From Amycolatopsis thermophila (GTDB lineage Bacteria > Actinomycetota > Actinomycetes > Mycobacteriales > Pseudonocardiaceae): 64,000 nt of DNA. The stretch is from positions 5,766,001 to 5,830,000 of the forward strand of contig NZ_JAUSUT010000001.1 in NCBI RefSeq assembly GCF_030814215.1, read 5' to 3'. How positions within the stretch are numbered: the first letter of the stretch is position 1; every line of letters begins with the position of its first letter. Shown piece by piece: positions 1-8,064 of this stretch. The notes under the pieces were generated by a model, which was not told the DNA's origin, did no database searches, and saw only the letters and a program-made list of their open reading frames with translations. Position numbers and translations under genes: made by a program.

Positions 1-705
1 TTCTGCGGTGCGGTGGTCCGGTTCGAGCACGGCAACGTGGTCCTGGAGGACCGCCGCGGCAGGCACCGGGTGTTCCCGCTCGAACCCGCCGGGTTCCTGC
101 TCGAGGGCAAGCCGGTGACGCTGGTCCGGCCGAAGGCCGCGCCACCGTCACCGGCTTCGGCGCGGTCGGCCTCCGGATCGGTGAAGGTCGCGGGCCTGCG
201 GGCCCGCACCGCGCGCGACTCGCGCATCTGGGTCGAGGGCAAGCACGACGCCGAACTGGTCGAACGCGTGTGGGGGCACGACCTGCGCGTCGAGGGCGTC
301 GTGGTGGAGCCGCTGGACGGCGTCGACGTGCTGGCCGAGCGCATCGACGAGTTCGGCACCGGCCCGGGGCGGCGGCTGGGCGTGCTGGTCGACCACCTGG
401 TGCCGGGCAGCAAGGAGTCCCGCCTCGTCGAGGCGATCCGCGACGAGCACGTGCTGATCACCGGCCACCCCTACGTCGATGTGTGGCAGGCGGTGAAACC
501 GGCGGCGGTGGGCATCCGCGAGTGGCCGTCGGTGCCGCGCGGCACGCCGTGGAAGGAAGGGATCTGCGCGGCGCTGGGCTGGGGCGAGACCTACGAGGGC
601 TGGCAGCGGGTGCTGTCGGCGGTGAGCAGCTTCCGCGACCTGGAAACACCCCTGATCGGCGCGGTCGAGCGGCTGATCGACTTCGTGACCGACCCGGAAG
701 GCTGA
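1..705 (+). CDS. DUF3097 family protein, 5' end outside the window
   Basis: The frame is open from the first base, so the visible 234 residues lack the true N-terminus; the GTG at 13 lies inside what looks like conserved sequence (FCGAVVRFEHGNVVLEDR) and is unlikely to be the start. The protein matches the actinobacterial DUF3097 family, whose function is unknown. Visible features are a beta-rich N-terminal part, a linker rich in Ala/Pro/Ser around residues 45-55, and a conserved core with WVEGKHDAELVERVWG and LVDHLVPGSKESRL. The WVEGKHD segment recalls TOPRIM-like acidic motifs, but this is only a resemblance. It stands alone before the NfeD/SPFH pair. Confidence 0.8.
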   Translation, partial: FCGAVVRFEHGNVVLEDRRGRHRVFPLEPAGFLLEGKPVTLVRPKAAPPSPASARSASGSVKVAGLRARTARDSRIWVEGKHDAELVERVWGHDLRVEGVVVEPLDGVDVLAERIDEFGTGPGRRLGVLVDHLVPGSKESRLVEAIRDEHVLITGHPYVDVWQAVKPAAVGIREWPSVPRGTPWKEGICAALGWGETYEGWQRVLSAVSSFRDLETPLIGAVERLIDFVTDPEG

Positions 706-780
706 ATCCGGCAGGTCACGCTGGGATGACATCGGGTCGTACGCTGGTCGCGACCGGTCACTTTCTGCCACGATGGACAC

Positions 781-1212
781 ATGACACCGGCGCTCGTCTG
801 GCTGATCGTCGCCATCGTCCTGATGGCCGCCGAAGTGCTGTCCGGCGACTTCTTCCTGCTGATGCTCGGCCTCGGCGCTCTCGTCGGCGCCGGGGCGGCG
901 CTGATCACCGGCAACATCGTCGTCGACGCGATCGTGTTCGCCGTCGCCTCCGGCGCGCTGATCTTCCTCGCCCGGCCCGCGCTCAAGCGCCGGTTCCTGT
1001 CCGGGACGGGTCACCGCACCAACACCGAGGCGCTCATCGGCGCCAGGGCCGTGGTCCTGTCCGTTGTGGACGGCCACTCCGGGCGTGTCAAGCTGGCCGG
1101 CGACGTGTGGTCGGCACGGTCCATCACCGACGGTCAGCGAATCGAACCCGGCACGGCCGTGACCGTGGTAGAGATAGCGGGCGCCACGGCCGTGGTGGCG
1201 CCCGAGCCGTAA
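781..1212 (+). CDS. NfeD-like membrane protein
   Basis: A 143-residue protein with two or three hydrophobic helices in the first 75 residues (LVWLIVAIVLMAAEVLSGDF, then LLMLGLGALVGAGAALIT) and a soluble C-terminal beta-barrel of OB type with the typical GxxARVxLxGxxWxA pattern (seen as GRVKLAGDVWSARS). This is the short NfeD form, which pairs with SPFH/stomatin proteins in bacterial membranes. The SPFH gene follows 27 bp downstream on the same strand, so the two are almost certainly co-transcribed. The substrate or membrane-microdomain role is not shown by the sequence. Confidence 0.9.
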   Translation: MTPALVWLIVAIVLMAAEVLSGDFFLLMLGLGALVGAGAALITGNIVVDAIVFAVASGALIFLARPALKRRFLSGTGHRTNTEALIGARAVVLSVVDGHSGRVKLAGDVWSARSITDGQRIEPGTAVTVVEIAGATAVVAPEP

Positions 1213-1239
1213 CCGGACCTCAATACGAGGAGATCGATC

Positions 1240-2625
1240 TTGGGAACCGCAGCGATCATTGTTGTCGCGGTCATCGCCCTGTTCGTGATCGTGACGATCG
1301 CGAAGGCGATCATGGTGGTCCCGCAGGCCCAGGCCGCGGTGATCGAGCGGCTGGGCAGATTCAAGTCGGTCGCCTCGCCCGGCCTGAACTTCCTGGTGCC
1401 GTTCCTGGACAAGGTGCGGGCCCGCATCGACCTGCGCGAGCAGGTCGTGTCGTTCCCGCCGCAGCCGGTGATCACCGAGGACAACCTGACGGTGTCGATC
1501 GACACCGTCGTCTACTTCCAGGTCACCGATGCGCGGGCGGCGGTGTACGAGATCTCCAACTACATCGTCGGTGTCGAGCAGCTGACCACCACGACCCTGC
1601 GCAACGTGGTCGGTGGCATGACGCTGGAGCAGGCGCTGACCTCCCGCGACCAGATCAACAACCAGCTGCGCGGCGTGCTCGACGACGCCACCGGCCGGTG
1701 GGGCATCCGCGTGGCGCGGGTCGAGCTCAAGGCGATCGACCCGCCGCCGTCCATCCAGGACTCGATGGAGAAGCAGATGCGCGCCGACCGGGAGAAGCGC
1801 GCGATGATCCTCAACGCCGAAGGTCAGCGGGAAGCGCAGATCAAGACGGCCGAGGGCCAGAAGCAGTCGCAGATCCTGGCCGCGGAGGGCGCCAAGCAGG
1901 CCACCATCATGGCGGCCGAGGCGGAGCGGCAGTCGCGCATCCTGCGGGCGCAGGGTGAGCGCGCGGCCCGCTACCTGCAGGCGCAGGGGCAGGCCAAGGC
2001 GATCGAGAAGGTGTTCGCCGCGGTCAAGGCCGGCAAGCCGACGCCGGAGGTGCTGGCCTACCAGTACCTGCAGACCCTGCCGCAGATGGCGCAGGGCGAC
2101 GCGAACAAGGTGTGGCTGGTGCCCAGCGACTACGGCAACGCGCTGCAGCAGTTCGCCCGCGCGTTCGCCAAGCAGGACGACGACGGCGTGTTCCGGTACG
2201 AGCCGGCGCACACCGACGGCGCCGAGCCGCCCACCCTGGACGACGACGAGGTGGCCAGCTGGTTCGACACCTCCACCGACCCGCGCATCGCCGAGGCGGT
2301 GCGCGAGGCCGAGGCGGTGGCCCGCAAGGAGGTGCCGGGGCCGATGGCGCACACGCCGCAGCCGCCGACGCCGCCGGCGACCAGTGCGCTGCGCGGCAGC
2401 CCGGTCGCGGAGGAGGCGCAGGAGACCCCGGCCGCGGAGCCGCCCGTGCCGCCGGTCCAGCCCGAGCCGCCGGCGATCCCGCCGACGGCGCCGACGCAGC
2501 AGTTCCCGCCGACGGCCGGCGGGCAGCAGGGCCAGCTGCCGACGCGCAACCCGGGCCAGCACTACACCAACCCGCCGCGGGGTCAGTACCCGCAGCAGCC
2601 GCCGCCCGCGCCGCCGCAGCAGTAG
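1240..2625 (+). CDS. SPFH/band 7 (stomatin-like) membrane protein
   Basis: The 461-residue protein starts at TTG, preceded by a good ribosome-binding site (GAGGAGA, 1227-1233). One N-terminal transmembrane helix (residues ~4-22) is followed by the SPFH domain with PQAQAAVIERLGRFKS and PGLNFLVPFLDKV. A long Glu/Ala/Gln helical segment (~185-265, repeated AEGQ/AEGAKQ units) should form the oligomerising coiled coil. The last ~130 residues are Pro/Gln-rich and disordered (PPVPPVQPEP, QQPPPAPPQQ), longer than in most stomatins. With the upstream NfeD gene it forms the classic NfeD-SPFH pair; in M. tuberculosis the comparable pair is Rv1487/Rv1488. A strong hairpin follows the stop codon. Confidence 0.93.
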   Translation: MGTAAIIVVAVIALFVIVTIAKAIMVVPQAQAAVIERLGRFKSVASPGLNFLVPFLDKVRARIDLREQVVSFPPQPVITEDNLTVSIDTVVYFQVTDARAAVYEISNYIVGVEQLTTTTLRNVVGGMTLEQALTSRDQINNQLRGVLDDATGRWGIRVARVELKAIDPPPSIQDSMEKQMRADREKRAMILNAEGQREAQIKTAEGQKQSQILAAEGAKQATIMAAEAERQSRILRAQGERAARYLQAQGQAKAIEKVFAAVKAGKPTPEVLAYQYLQTLPQMAQGDANKVWLVPSDYGNALQQFARAFAKQDDDGVFRYEPAHTDGAEPPTLDDDEVASWFDTSTDPRIAEAVREAEAVARKEVPGPMAHTPQPPTPPATSALRGSPVAEEAQETPAAEPPVPPVQPEPPAIPPTAPTQQFPPTAGGQQGQLPTRNPGQHYTNPPRGQYPQQPPPAPPQQ

Positions 2626-2633
2626 GCGCTTTC

Positions 2634-2670
2634 CGATGGGGGCCGCACCGGATCGGTGCGGCCCCCATCG
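2634..2670 (+). terminator. strong hairpin after the NfeD-SPFH pair
   Basis: Perfect 16-bp arms (CGATGGGGGCCGCACC and its complement) with a 5-nt loop start 9 bp after the SPFH stop codon. A weak TTGT follows. It is the expected position and strength for a terminator; actinobacterial terminators often lack a long U tract. Confidence 0.8.
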
Positions 2671-2852
2671 TTGTCGGGTGGGTGGCCGGCTTCCCGTGAG
2701 GCGAGCGGTGTCGAAGGGCGACAGGCGCTCGGGGGTGAAGTGACCTCGCACCTCGGCGGAGGCGCTTGAGATGCAGCCGGCGCAGGGGGTCACGCCGGCG
2801 CTCGTTCCGGGGCCCGGCGGCGCGGCCGCGGCGCGGATGCCACCCTGGACCA

Positions 2853-3077
2853 ATGAGCGAACAGCGCGATCCGGCCGTCACCGCGCAGCGCCGCCGCCTG
2901 CGGTGGGGCTCGATCCTCGCCACGGTGCTGGCACTGGCGATCCTGCTGCCGGGTGCGGCCGGCGCGCTCGGCACCACGTCGAACTGGCTGCCGTACGGGG
3001 TCGCCCTGGCGGTGCTCGCCGCGATCGGCTGGTACCAGTTCCGCCGGCTCAGCGGAGGTACACCGCGTCGTCCGTGA
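2853..3077 (+). CDS. small two-helix membrane protein
   Basis: A 74-residue protein starting at the ATG of MSEQRDPAVTAQRRRLRWG. A basic cytoplasmic N-terminus is followed by two hydrophobic helices (about 20-42 and 46-64), with a short Arg-rich tail. I do not recognise a family; small actinobacterial proteins of this shape are common and uncharacterised. Its 3' end overlaps the convergent transporter gene by 29 bp. An in-frame start at 2766 would add 29 residues with no membrane or domain character, so the shorter form is preferred. Confidence 0.6.
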   Translation: MSEQRDPAVTAQRRRLRWGSILATVLALAILLPGAAGALGTTSNWLPYGVALAVLAAIGWYQFRRLSGGTPRRP

Positions 3078-4392
3078 TGTCGGCGCGGGACCGGTCCTTC
3101 AGCAGCACCACGCAGACGATCGTGACCGCCGACGCCAGCACCACGTACGCCGAGATCGAGTACGGGGTGCCCGTCACGTGCAGCAGCCACGTCGCCAGCA
3201 GTGGTGCGGGCCCGCCGGCGAACACCGACGCCAGCTGGTAGCCCAGGCCCGCCCCGCCGTAGCGCAGGTGCGTGGGGAAGCTTTCGCCGATCAGCGCGGC
3301 CTGCGGCCCGTACTGCATGGCGTGCGGGATCAACGACACCACGATCGCGATGAAGATGATGACCATGCCGCCGCTCTTCAGGACCGCGAAGTACGGGAAC
3401 GCCAGCGCCCCGGTCAGCACCGCCCCGGTCAGGTAGACCCGTTTGCGGCCCAGCCGGTCCGACAGCTGCGAGAACCACGGGATCAGGGCCAGCTCGAGCG
3501 CTGCGCCGAGCAGCACCGCGTTGAGCACGAACGTCTTCGAGTAGTGGTGCTGGGCGACCACGTAGACCAGGACGTAGCTGGTGTAGAGGTAGAACGGCAT
3601 CTGCTCGGAGAACCGCAGCCCGGCCGAGAGCAGGATCTCGCGCCAGTGGTGCTTGACCGCGTCCGTCACGGGGCTGCGGGAGGTCCGCTTCTGCGCCACG
3701 ACCTTGGCGAACATCGGGGTCTCCAGGATCCGCAGCCGCATCACCAGGCCGATCCCGACCAGCACCAGGCTGGCCATGAACGGCACGCGCCAGCCCCACG
3801 AGGTGAACGAGGCGTCCGACAGGACCGCCGACAGCAGGGTCATGCCGCCGGTGCCGAGCACCAGGCCGACCGGCACGCCGATCTGGGCGAAACTGCCGAG
3901 CAGGCCGCGTTTGCGCTGGTCACCCCATTCCATGGCGAGCAGCACCGACCCGCTCCACTCGCCGCCGATCGCGATGCCCTGGATGAGCCGCAGTGCCACC
4001 AGGATCAGCGGGGCCGCGATCCCGATGGTCGCCGCACCGGGCAGGAAGCCGACCAGGCCGGAGGCGATGCCCATCATCAGCAGCGTGACGATGAGGGTCG
4101 TCTTGCGGCCGATCCGGTCGCCCCAGTACCCGAAGATCGCCGCGCCGACGGGCCGGGCGGCGAACCCCACCGCGTAGGTGGCGAAGGACTGCATCGCCCC
4201 CGCGTAACTGGAGGAGGCGGGGAAGAACAGGTGCGGGAAGATCAGTGCCGCGGCCGTGTTGTAGAGGAAGAAGTCGTACCACTCGATCGTGGTGCCGATG
4301 GCGCTGGCGACGGCCGCGCGCCGCACCTGGGTGCTCTGCTGACTGCTCTGAGCCTGAAGAACCGAGTCCGCTTCGTTGCGTCCGAGAACCAT
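3049..4392 (-). CDS. MFS transporter, metabolite:H+ symporter (MHS) type
   Basis: The 447-residue protein has twelve predicted membrane helices and the MHS signature features: FFLYNTAAALIFPHLFFP in the first helix and FGYWGDRIGRKTTLI between helices 2 and 3, with GGEWSGSVLLAMEW in helix 4-5. This subfamily of the major facilitator superfamily imports organic acids, osmolytes or aromatic acids with protons (ShiA, ProP, KgtP relatives); the substrate cannot be told from sequence. The long cytoplasmic N-terminus (VLQAQSSQQSTQVRR) is ordinary. A TetR-type regulator starts 137 bp away, divergently, and is the likely local regulator. Confidence 0.92.
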   Translation of the reverse strand: MVLGRNEADSVLQAQSSQQSTQVRRAAVASAIGTTIEWYDFFLYNTAAALIFPHLFFPASSSYAGAMQSFATYAVGFAARPVGAAIFGYWGDRIGRKTTLIVTLLMMGIASGLVGFLPGAATIGIAAPLILVALRLIQGIAIGGEWSGSVLLAMEWGDQRKRGLLGSFAQIGVPVGLVLGTGGMTLLSAVLSDASFTSWGWRVPFMASLVLVGIGLVMRLRILETPMFAKVVAQKRTSRSPVTDAVKHHWREILLSAGLRFSEQMPFYLYTSYVLVYVVAQHHYSKTFVLNAVLLGAALELALIPWFSQLSDRLGRKRVYLTGAVLTGALAFPYFAVLKSGGMVIIFIAIVVSLIPHAMQYGPQAALIGESFPTHLRYGGAGLGYQLASVFAGGPAPLLATWLLHVTGTPYSISAYVVLASAVTIVCVVLLKDRSRADITDDAVYLR

Positions 4393-4529
4393 GTCGTCGT
4401 GCCTCCTGTGACCGGCCTCACTTGACGAAGACCATCCCTCACACGTGTGACGATGTCCAGGCCTGGATCGTCATTTCCCGCCCGTGACCACATCCCGCCG
4501 TGACCCCACCGAGATCTACGATTCGCCGC

Positions 4530-5096
4530 ATGACGGAACCGAAGCCGCTGCGCGCCGACGCCCGGCGCAACCGGGCGCGCGTGCTGGACGCCGCCGAGAC
4601 GGTGTTCGCCGCGCGGGGCACCGGCGCGCCGACCGAGGAGGTCGCGCGGGAGGCGGGTGTGGGCATCGGGACCGTGTTCCGGCACTTCCCGACCAAGGCG
4701 GCGCTGCTGGAGGCGGTGCTGGCGGAACGGATGCGCCGGTTCGTCGAGGAGGCGCAGTCCTTCGCCGCGGCCGAGGACCCGGAGAGCGCGTTCTTCGTGT
4801 TCCTGGGCCGGTGGGCGGAGATGTCGGCGGCCAAGAACGCCTACACCGACGCCCTGGCCGCCGCCGGTGCCGACGTGCCGCGCCTCGGGCCGGAGATCGG
4901 CGCCCAGGTGCGGGAGGCGGTGGGGGCTCTGCTGTCGCGGGCCCAGCTCACCGGTGCGGTGCGCGAGGACGTCGGGGTGACCGAGCTGATCGCGCTCATG
5001 GTCGGCGCGGCCCGCGCCGCCGAATACCTCGGCGAGGACGCGGCGCTGCGTGCCCGCACGCTGGGGATCGTGTTCGACGGGCTGCGGGCCCGCTGA
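4530..5096 (+). CDS. TetR/AcrR family transcriptional regulator
   Basis: A 188-residue regulator starting at MTEPKPLRADARRNRARVLDAAE. Residues ~12-58 form the TetR helix-turn-helix with TEEVAREAGVGIGTVFRHFPTKAALL; the rest is the ligand-binding helical domain. The ATG at 4530 is preferred over the in-frame start at 4500 because the family begins 8-12 residues before the DNA-binding domain. It is divergent from the MHS transporter, and the shared 137-bp region should hold its operator. Its stop codon abuts the stop of the convergent GDSL hydrolase with no intervening base. Confidence 0.9.
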   Translation: MTEPKPLRADARRNRARVLDAAETVFAARGTGAPTEEVAREAGVGIGTVFRHFPTKAALLEAVLAERMRRFVEEAQSFAAAEDPESAFFVFLGRWAEMSAAKNAYTDALAAAGADVPRLGPEIGAQVREAVGALLSRAQLTGAVREDVGVTELIALMVGAARAAEYLGEDAALRARTLGIVFDGLRAR

Positions 5097-5855
5097 TCAC
5101 CCGACCGGTCGCAGCGAAGGCCGTTTCGGGGCGAGCGCGTCGCCGGAGGACTCGCCGCGCAGGCGGCGGCCGATCCAGGGCAGGACGTGCTCGCGTCCCC
5201 ACTTCAGGTTCTCGGCGCGCTGCCGGCGCGGGTGGACCAGCTCCCGCGGACCGAGCGCGGCGGGGGAGAGCTTGTGCGGGCGGCCGAGGAGGTCGAGCAC
5301 GGCGATCGCGACCTCGGTGTGGCCGAGTGCGTTGAGGTGCAGGCGGTCGGCCGACCACAGTCGCCGGTCACGCAGCTGGCGCATCGCCCACATGTCCACC
5401 ACGCGGGCCCCGTGCCGCTGAGCGATCACGCGGGTGTGCTCGTTGTAGATCGCGGTGCGGCCGCGCAGTTTGCGGAACACCGGGTCCTCCACACCGTCGA
5501 CGCCGGTGAACAGCAGGACCGTGGCGCCGGTGCTGGCGAGCCGTTCCACGGCGTTCTCGAACCGGGCAGCCAGCGCGTCGATGTCGGCCTTGGGGCGCAG
5601 CAGGTCGTTGCCGCCGGCGTAGATCGACACCAGGTCCGGTTCCAGCGCCAGCGCCGGTTCCAGCTGCTCGGCGAGCACCTGGTCGAGCAGCCGTCCGCGG
5701 ATGGCGAGGTTGGCGTAGCGGAACCCGGGGTCGGCGGCGGCGAGTTGCTCGGCCACCCGGTCGGCCCAGCCCCGCACGCCGTTCGGGCGCGCCGGGTCGT
5801 CGTCACCGACGCCTTCGGTGAAGGAGTCGCCGAGGGCCACGAAACGCTTGCACAT
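5097..5855 (-). CDS. SGNH/GDSL-family hydrolase (cytoplasmic)
   Basis: The 252-residue protein starts MCKRFVALGDSFTEGVGDDD, so the catalytic Ser block (GDSFTEG) lies at residues ~9-15. Block III Gly/Asn is seen in YAGGNDLLRPK and the Asp/His pair in WSADRLHLNALGH. No signal peptide is present. Members hydrolyse esters, acyl chains or acetyl groups on varied substrates; the substrate here is unknown. The C-terminal ~60 residues (RELVHPRRQRAENLKWGREHV) match a common actinobacterial subgroup. An upstream in-frame start (5921) would place unrelated sequence before the conserved block, so 5855 is chosen. Confidence 0.9.
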   Translation of the reverse strand: MCKRFVALGDSFTEGVGDDDPARPNGVRGWADRVAEQLAAADPGFRYANLAIRGRLLDQVLAEQLEPALALEPDLVSIYAGGNDLLRPKADIDALAARFENAVERLASTGATVLLFTGVDGVEDPVFRKLRGRTAIYNEHTRVIAQRHGARVVDMWAMRQLRDRRLWSADRLHLNALGHTEVAIAVLDLLGRPHKLSPAALGPRELVHPRRQRAENLKWGREHVLPWIGRRLRGESSGDALAPKRPSLRPVG

Positions 5856-5865
5856 GCTCAGCACT

Positions 5866-6786
5866 CTAGGCGCCGGGCCGGACCGGGCCGACGCCGTGCA
5901 CCGTGCCGCCGGCAATGGCACGCAGTTTGTCCGGATTGGCCACGTTGTGGATGGTGCTGATGCGGCCGTCGGCGTCGAAGTCGAAGGTGACCGTGGCGAT
6001 GACGCGGCCGGGGCCGCGGAACACCACGCCCGGCCCGCCGTTGATCTCGGCGAGTTCGGCGACCACGTCGGCCGGCTCGACGCCCTGGTAGGTGACGGTG
6101 CCGAGGGCCGCGAACCACGAGGCCACCGTGGCGGCGCCCACGACCGGGCGCAGGGCCTGGCGCACCTTGCCGCCGCCGTCGGTCCACAGTGTCACGTCCG
6201 GGGACAGCAGGTCCAGCAGGGCGTTGACGTCGCCGCCGGTCGCGGCGGCGAAGAACCGCTCGGTGACCGCCCGCTGCCGGGCGCGGTCGGTGGTGAAGCG
6301 CGGCCGGCGGGCCCGCACGTGCTCGCGGGCGCGGTGGGCGGCCTGCCGCACCGCGGCTTCGGAGCGGTCCACCGCCTCGGCGATCTCGGCGTGGCTGAAG
6401 GCGAAGACCTCGTTGAGCACGAACACCGCGCGCTCCAGCGGGCTCAACGTCTCCAGCACCACCAGCATCGCCATGGACACCGACTCCGCGCCGGTGACGG
6501 TGTCGGCGGTGTCGCCGCTGGTGAGGATCGGCTCCGGCAGCCACGGGCCCACGTAGGTCTCCCGCTTGTGCCGCGTGGAGCGCAGCCGTTCCAGTGCCAG
6601 GTTGGACACGATCCGCGCCAGGTAGGACTTGGGGTCGGCGACCTGCGACCGGTCGGCGGCCGACCACTTGATCCAGGCGTCCTGGACCGCGTCCTCGGCG
6701 TCGGCCGCGGTGCCGAGGACGCGGTAGGCCACCGCGAACAGCAGATCGCGGTACTGCTGGAACACCTCCTGATCGCGCTGGGTCAC
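5866..6786 (-). CDS. ECF41-type RNA polymerase sigma factor with SnoaL tail
   Basis: The 306-residue protein has sigma region 2 (DAEDAVQDAWIKW) and region 4 (LSPLERAVFVLNEVFAFSHAEIAEAV), then a SnoaL-like domain from about residue 180. The tail carries both ECF41 hallmarks: DGGGK near residue 202 and NPDKL near 283. In characterised ECF41 factors this tail replaces a separate anti-sigma factor and tunes activity. The GTG start overlaps the stop of the upstream oxidoreductase by 4 bp, so the two are translationally coupled. ECF41 genes usually sit beside an oxidoreductase, carboxymuconolactone decarboxylase or epimerase, which fits here. Confidence 0.93.
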   Translation of the reverse strand: MTQRDQEVFQQYRDLLFAVAYRVLGTAADAEDAVQDAWIKWSAADRSQVADPKSYLARIVSNLALERLRSTRHKRETYVGPWLPEPILTSGDTADTVTGAESVSMAMLVVLETLSPLERAVFVLNEVFAFSHAEIAEAVDRSEAAVRQAAHRAREHVRARRPRFTTDRARQRAVTERFFAAATGGDVNALLDLLSPDVTLWTDGGGKVRQALRPVVGAATVASWFAALGTVTYQGVEPADVVAELAEINGGPGVVFRGPGRVIATVTFDFDADGRISTIHNVANPDKLRAIAGGTVHGVGPVRPGA

Positions 6787-7946
6787 CTGGCGCCCCGCGT
6801 GAAGCGGCCACCGCGCGGCCAGAACGCGCCCGAGGCGGGCATCTTCTTCATGCGGCCGTAGGTCGGCCAGGGCGAGGCGGTCACGGTTTCCTTGTACCGC
6901 ACCGCGAACCGGCCGGTGAGGTGAATCCGACGCGGACTGTCGTCGGGGTGGGTGAACTGCACCACCGCGTCGTGGCGGCCCAGGCTCACCGGGGTGTGGT
7001 AGTAGCCGAAGCGGAACGGCTTGGGCTCCTTGCCGTCCAGTGCGCGCAGGATCGACAGCGCCGCGTGCACCCCGGTCGGCATCCCGCTCTGGCAGGTGCC
7101 GTGCAGGACGCCGTAGCGCTGGCCGATCGCGGCGGCGTCGCCGACGGCGTAGACGTCGGGGTGCGACACCGACCGCAGCGCGGCGTCGGTGACGATACGG
7201 CCGCGGTCGTCGACGGTCAGGCCGGCGGCGGCCGCCAGCGGTGCGGCGCGGGTGCCGGCGGCCCACAGGACCACGTCGGCGGGGACGGTCCCGCCACCGG
7301 CGAGTTCGACCGCGTCCGGCAGCACCTTCACCACCTCGGTGCCGCTGCGGACTTCGACGCCCAGGCGGTGCAGGGCCGCATCGAGGTAGGCCTTGGCCTT
7401 GCGGTTCATCGCCGCGCCGGGTTCGCCGCGGCCGAGCAGCACGACGTCGAGTTCCGGGTGCTGTTCGGCGATCTCGGCGGCCGCCTCGATGCCGGTCGGC
7501 CCGGTGCCGGCGACCACGACCGTGCCGCCGCCGAGCCGGGTCAGCCGGCCGGCCAGCAGCTCGGCGTCCTCGGCGCTGTCGAGCGTGTGGGCGTGGTCCG
7601 CAGCGCCGGGCACGGTCGTGTCGGCCACACCGCCCAGTGCGTAGACGAGGGTGTCGTAGGGCAGGACGCGCTCGTCGTCGATCCGCACGGTCGAGGCGCC
7701 GAGATCCACCGCGGTCACCCAGCCCGGTACGAACCGCGCGCCGGTGCCGTCCAGCAGGTCCGGGATGCGCAGGTCGGCGAGCTGCTGCCCGGTGGCCGTC
7801 ATCGGCAGGCGCAGCCGTTCGGTGAACCGCTCCCGCGCGTTCACCACGGTCACCTCGACGCCCTCGCGGCGCCGGGCGGCGAGCTGGATCGCCGCCGCCA
7901 TGCCCGCATATCCGGCGCCCAGGATCAGGATTCGGTGGGTGGTCAT
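6783..7946 (-). CDS. FAD-dependent NAD(P)H oxidoreductase (NDH-2-like)
   Basis: The 387-residue flavoprotein starts MTTHRILILGAGYAGMAAAI, a canonical Rossmann GxGxxG FAD site. A second nucleotide fold is at ~145-150 (VVVAGTGPTGIEAAAEIAE) and the FAD-closing motif is VYAVGDAAA near 290. It lacks the C-terminal membrane anchor of true type II NADH dehydrogenases. The start is fixed by the fold; the 28 extra upstream in-frame residues are not credible. It is first gene of an operon with the ECF41 sigma factor, of which it is the likely target and partner. The physiological electron acceptor is unknown. Confidence 0.92.
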   Translation of the reverse strand: MTTHRILILGAGYAGMAAAIQLAARRREGVEVTVVNARERFTERLRLPMTATGQQLADLRIPDLLDGTGARFVPGWVTAVDLGASTVRIDDERVLPYDTLVYALGGVADTTVPGAADHAHTLDSAEDAELLAGRLTRLGGGTVVVAGTGPTGIEAAAEIAEQHPELDVVLLGRGEPGAAMNRKAKAYLDAALHRLGVEVRSGTEVVKVLPDAVELAGGGTVPADVVLWAAGTRAAPLAAAAGLTVDDRGRIVTDAALRSVSHPDVYAVGDAAAIGQRYGVLHGTCQSGMPTGVHAALSILRALDGKEPKPFRFGYYHTPVSLGRHDAVVQFTHPDDSPRRIHLTGRFAVRYKETVTASPWPTYGRMKKMPASGAFWPRGGRFTRGAR

Positions 7947-7998
7947 CGTCTTCGCCTTCCTCGCTCGGATGGGGACGACCACCAGATGGAAGCTGCGA

Positions 7999-8031
7999 CC
8001 GCGGACGTGACCCGATATGAGCCACGTCACA
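7999..8031 (-). promoter_or_regulatory. candidate ECF41 promoter / inverted repeat
   Basis: Upstream of the oxidoreductase the minus strand reads TGTGACGT, then 16 nt, then CGTC. This resembles the ECF41 consensus (TGTCACA, 16 nt, CGTC) as I remember it, with two mismatches in the -35. The same stretch contains perfect 6-bp arms GACGTG and CACGTC (8004-8009, 8023-8028). Either reading would place control 53-80 bp before the start codon. Self-activation by the sigma factor is inference. Confidence 0.4.
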
Positions 8032-8064
8032 GCACAGGTGGCGGGAACTCCGGGTCGACGCCGG

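Noticed and set aside
2676..2852. Upstream in-frame extension (from 2766) of the small membrane protein and minus-strand frames.
   Set aside because: Extension lacks homologous character and a ribosome-binding site.
148..2853. Very long minus-strand frames of high Arg/Gly/Ala content across the NfeD/SPFH genes (and many similar ones elsewhere).
   Set aside because: Antisense shadow frames of high-GC codons; no domains, wrong codon bias, and overlap clear genes.
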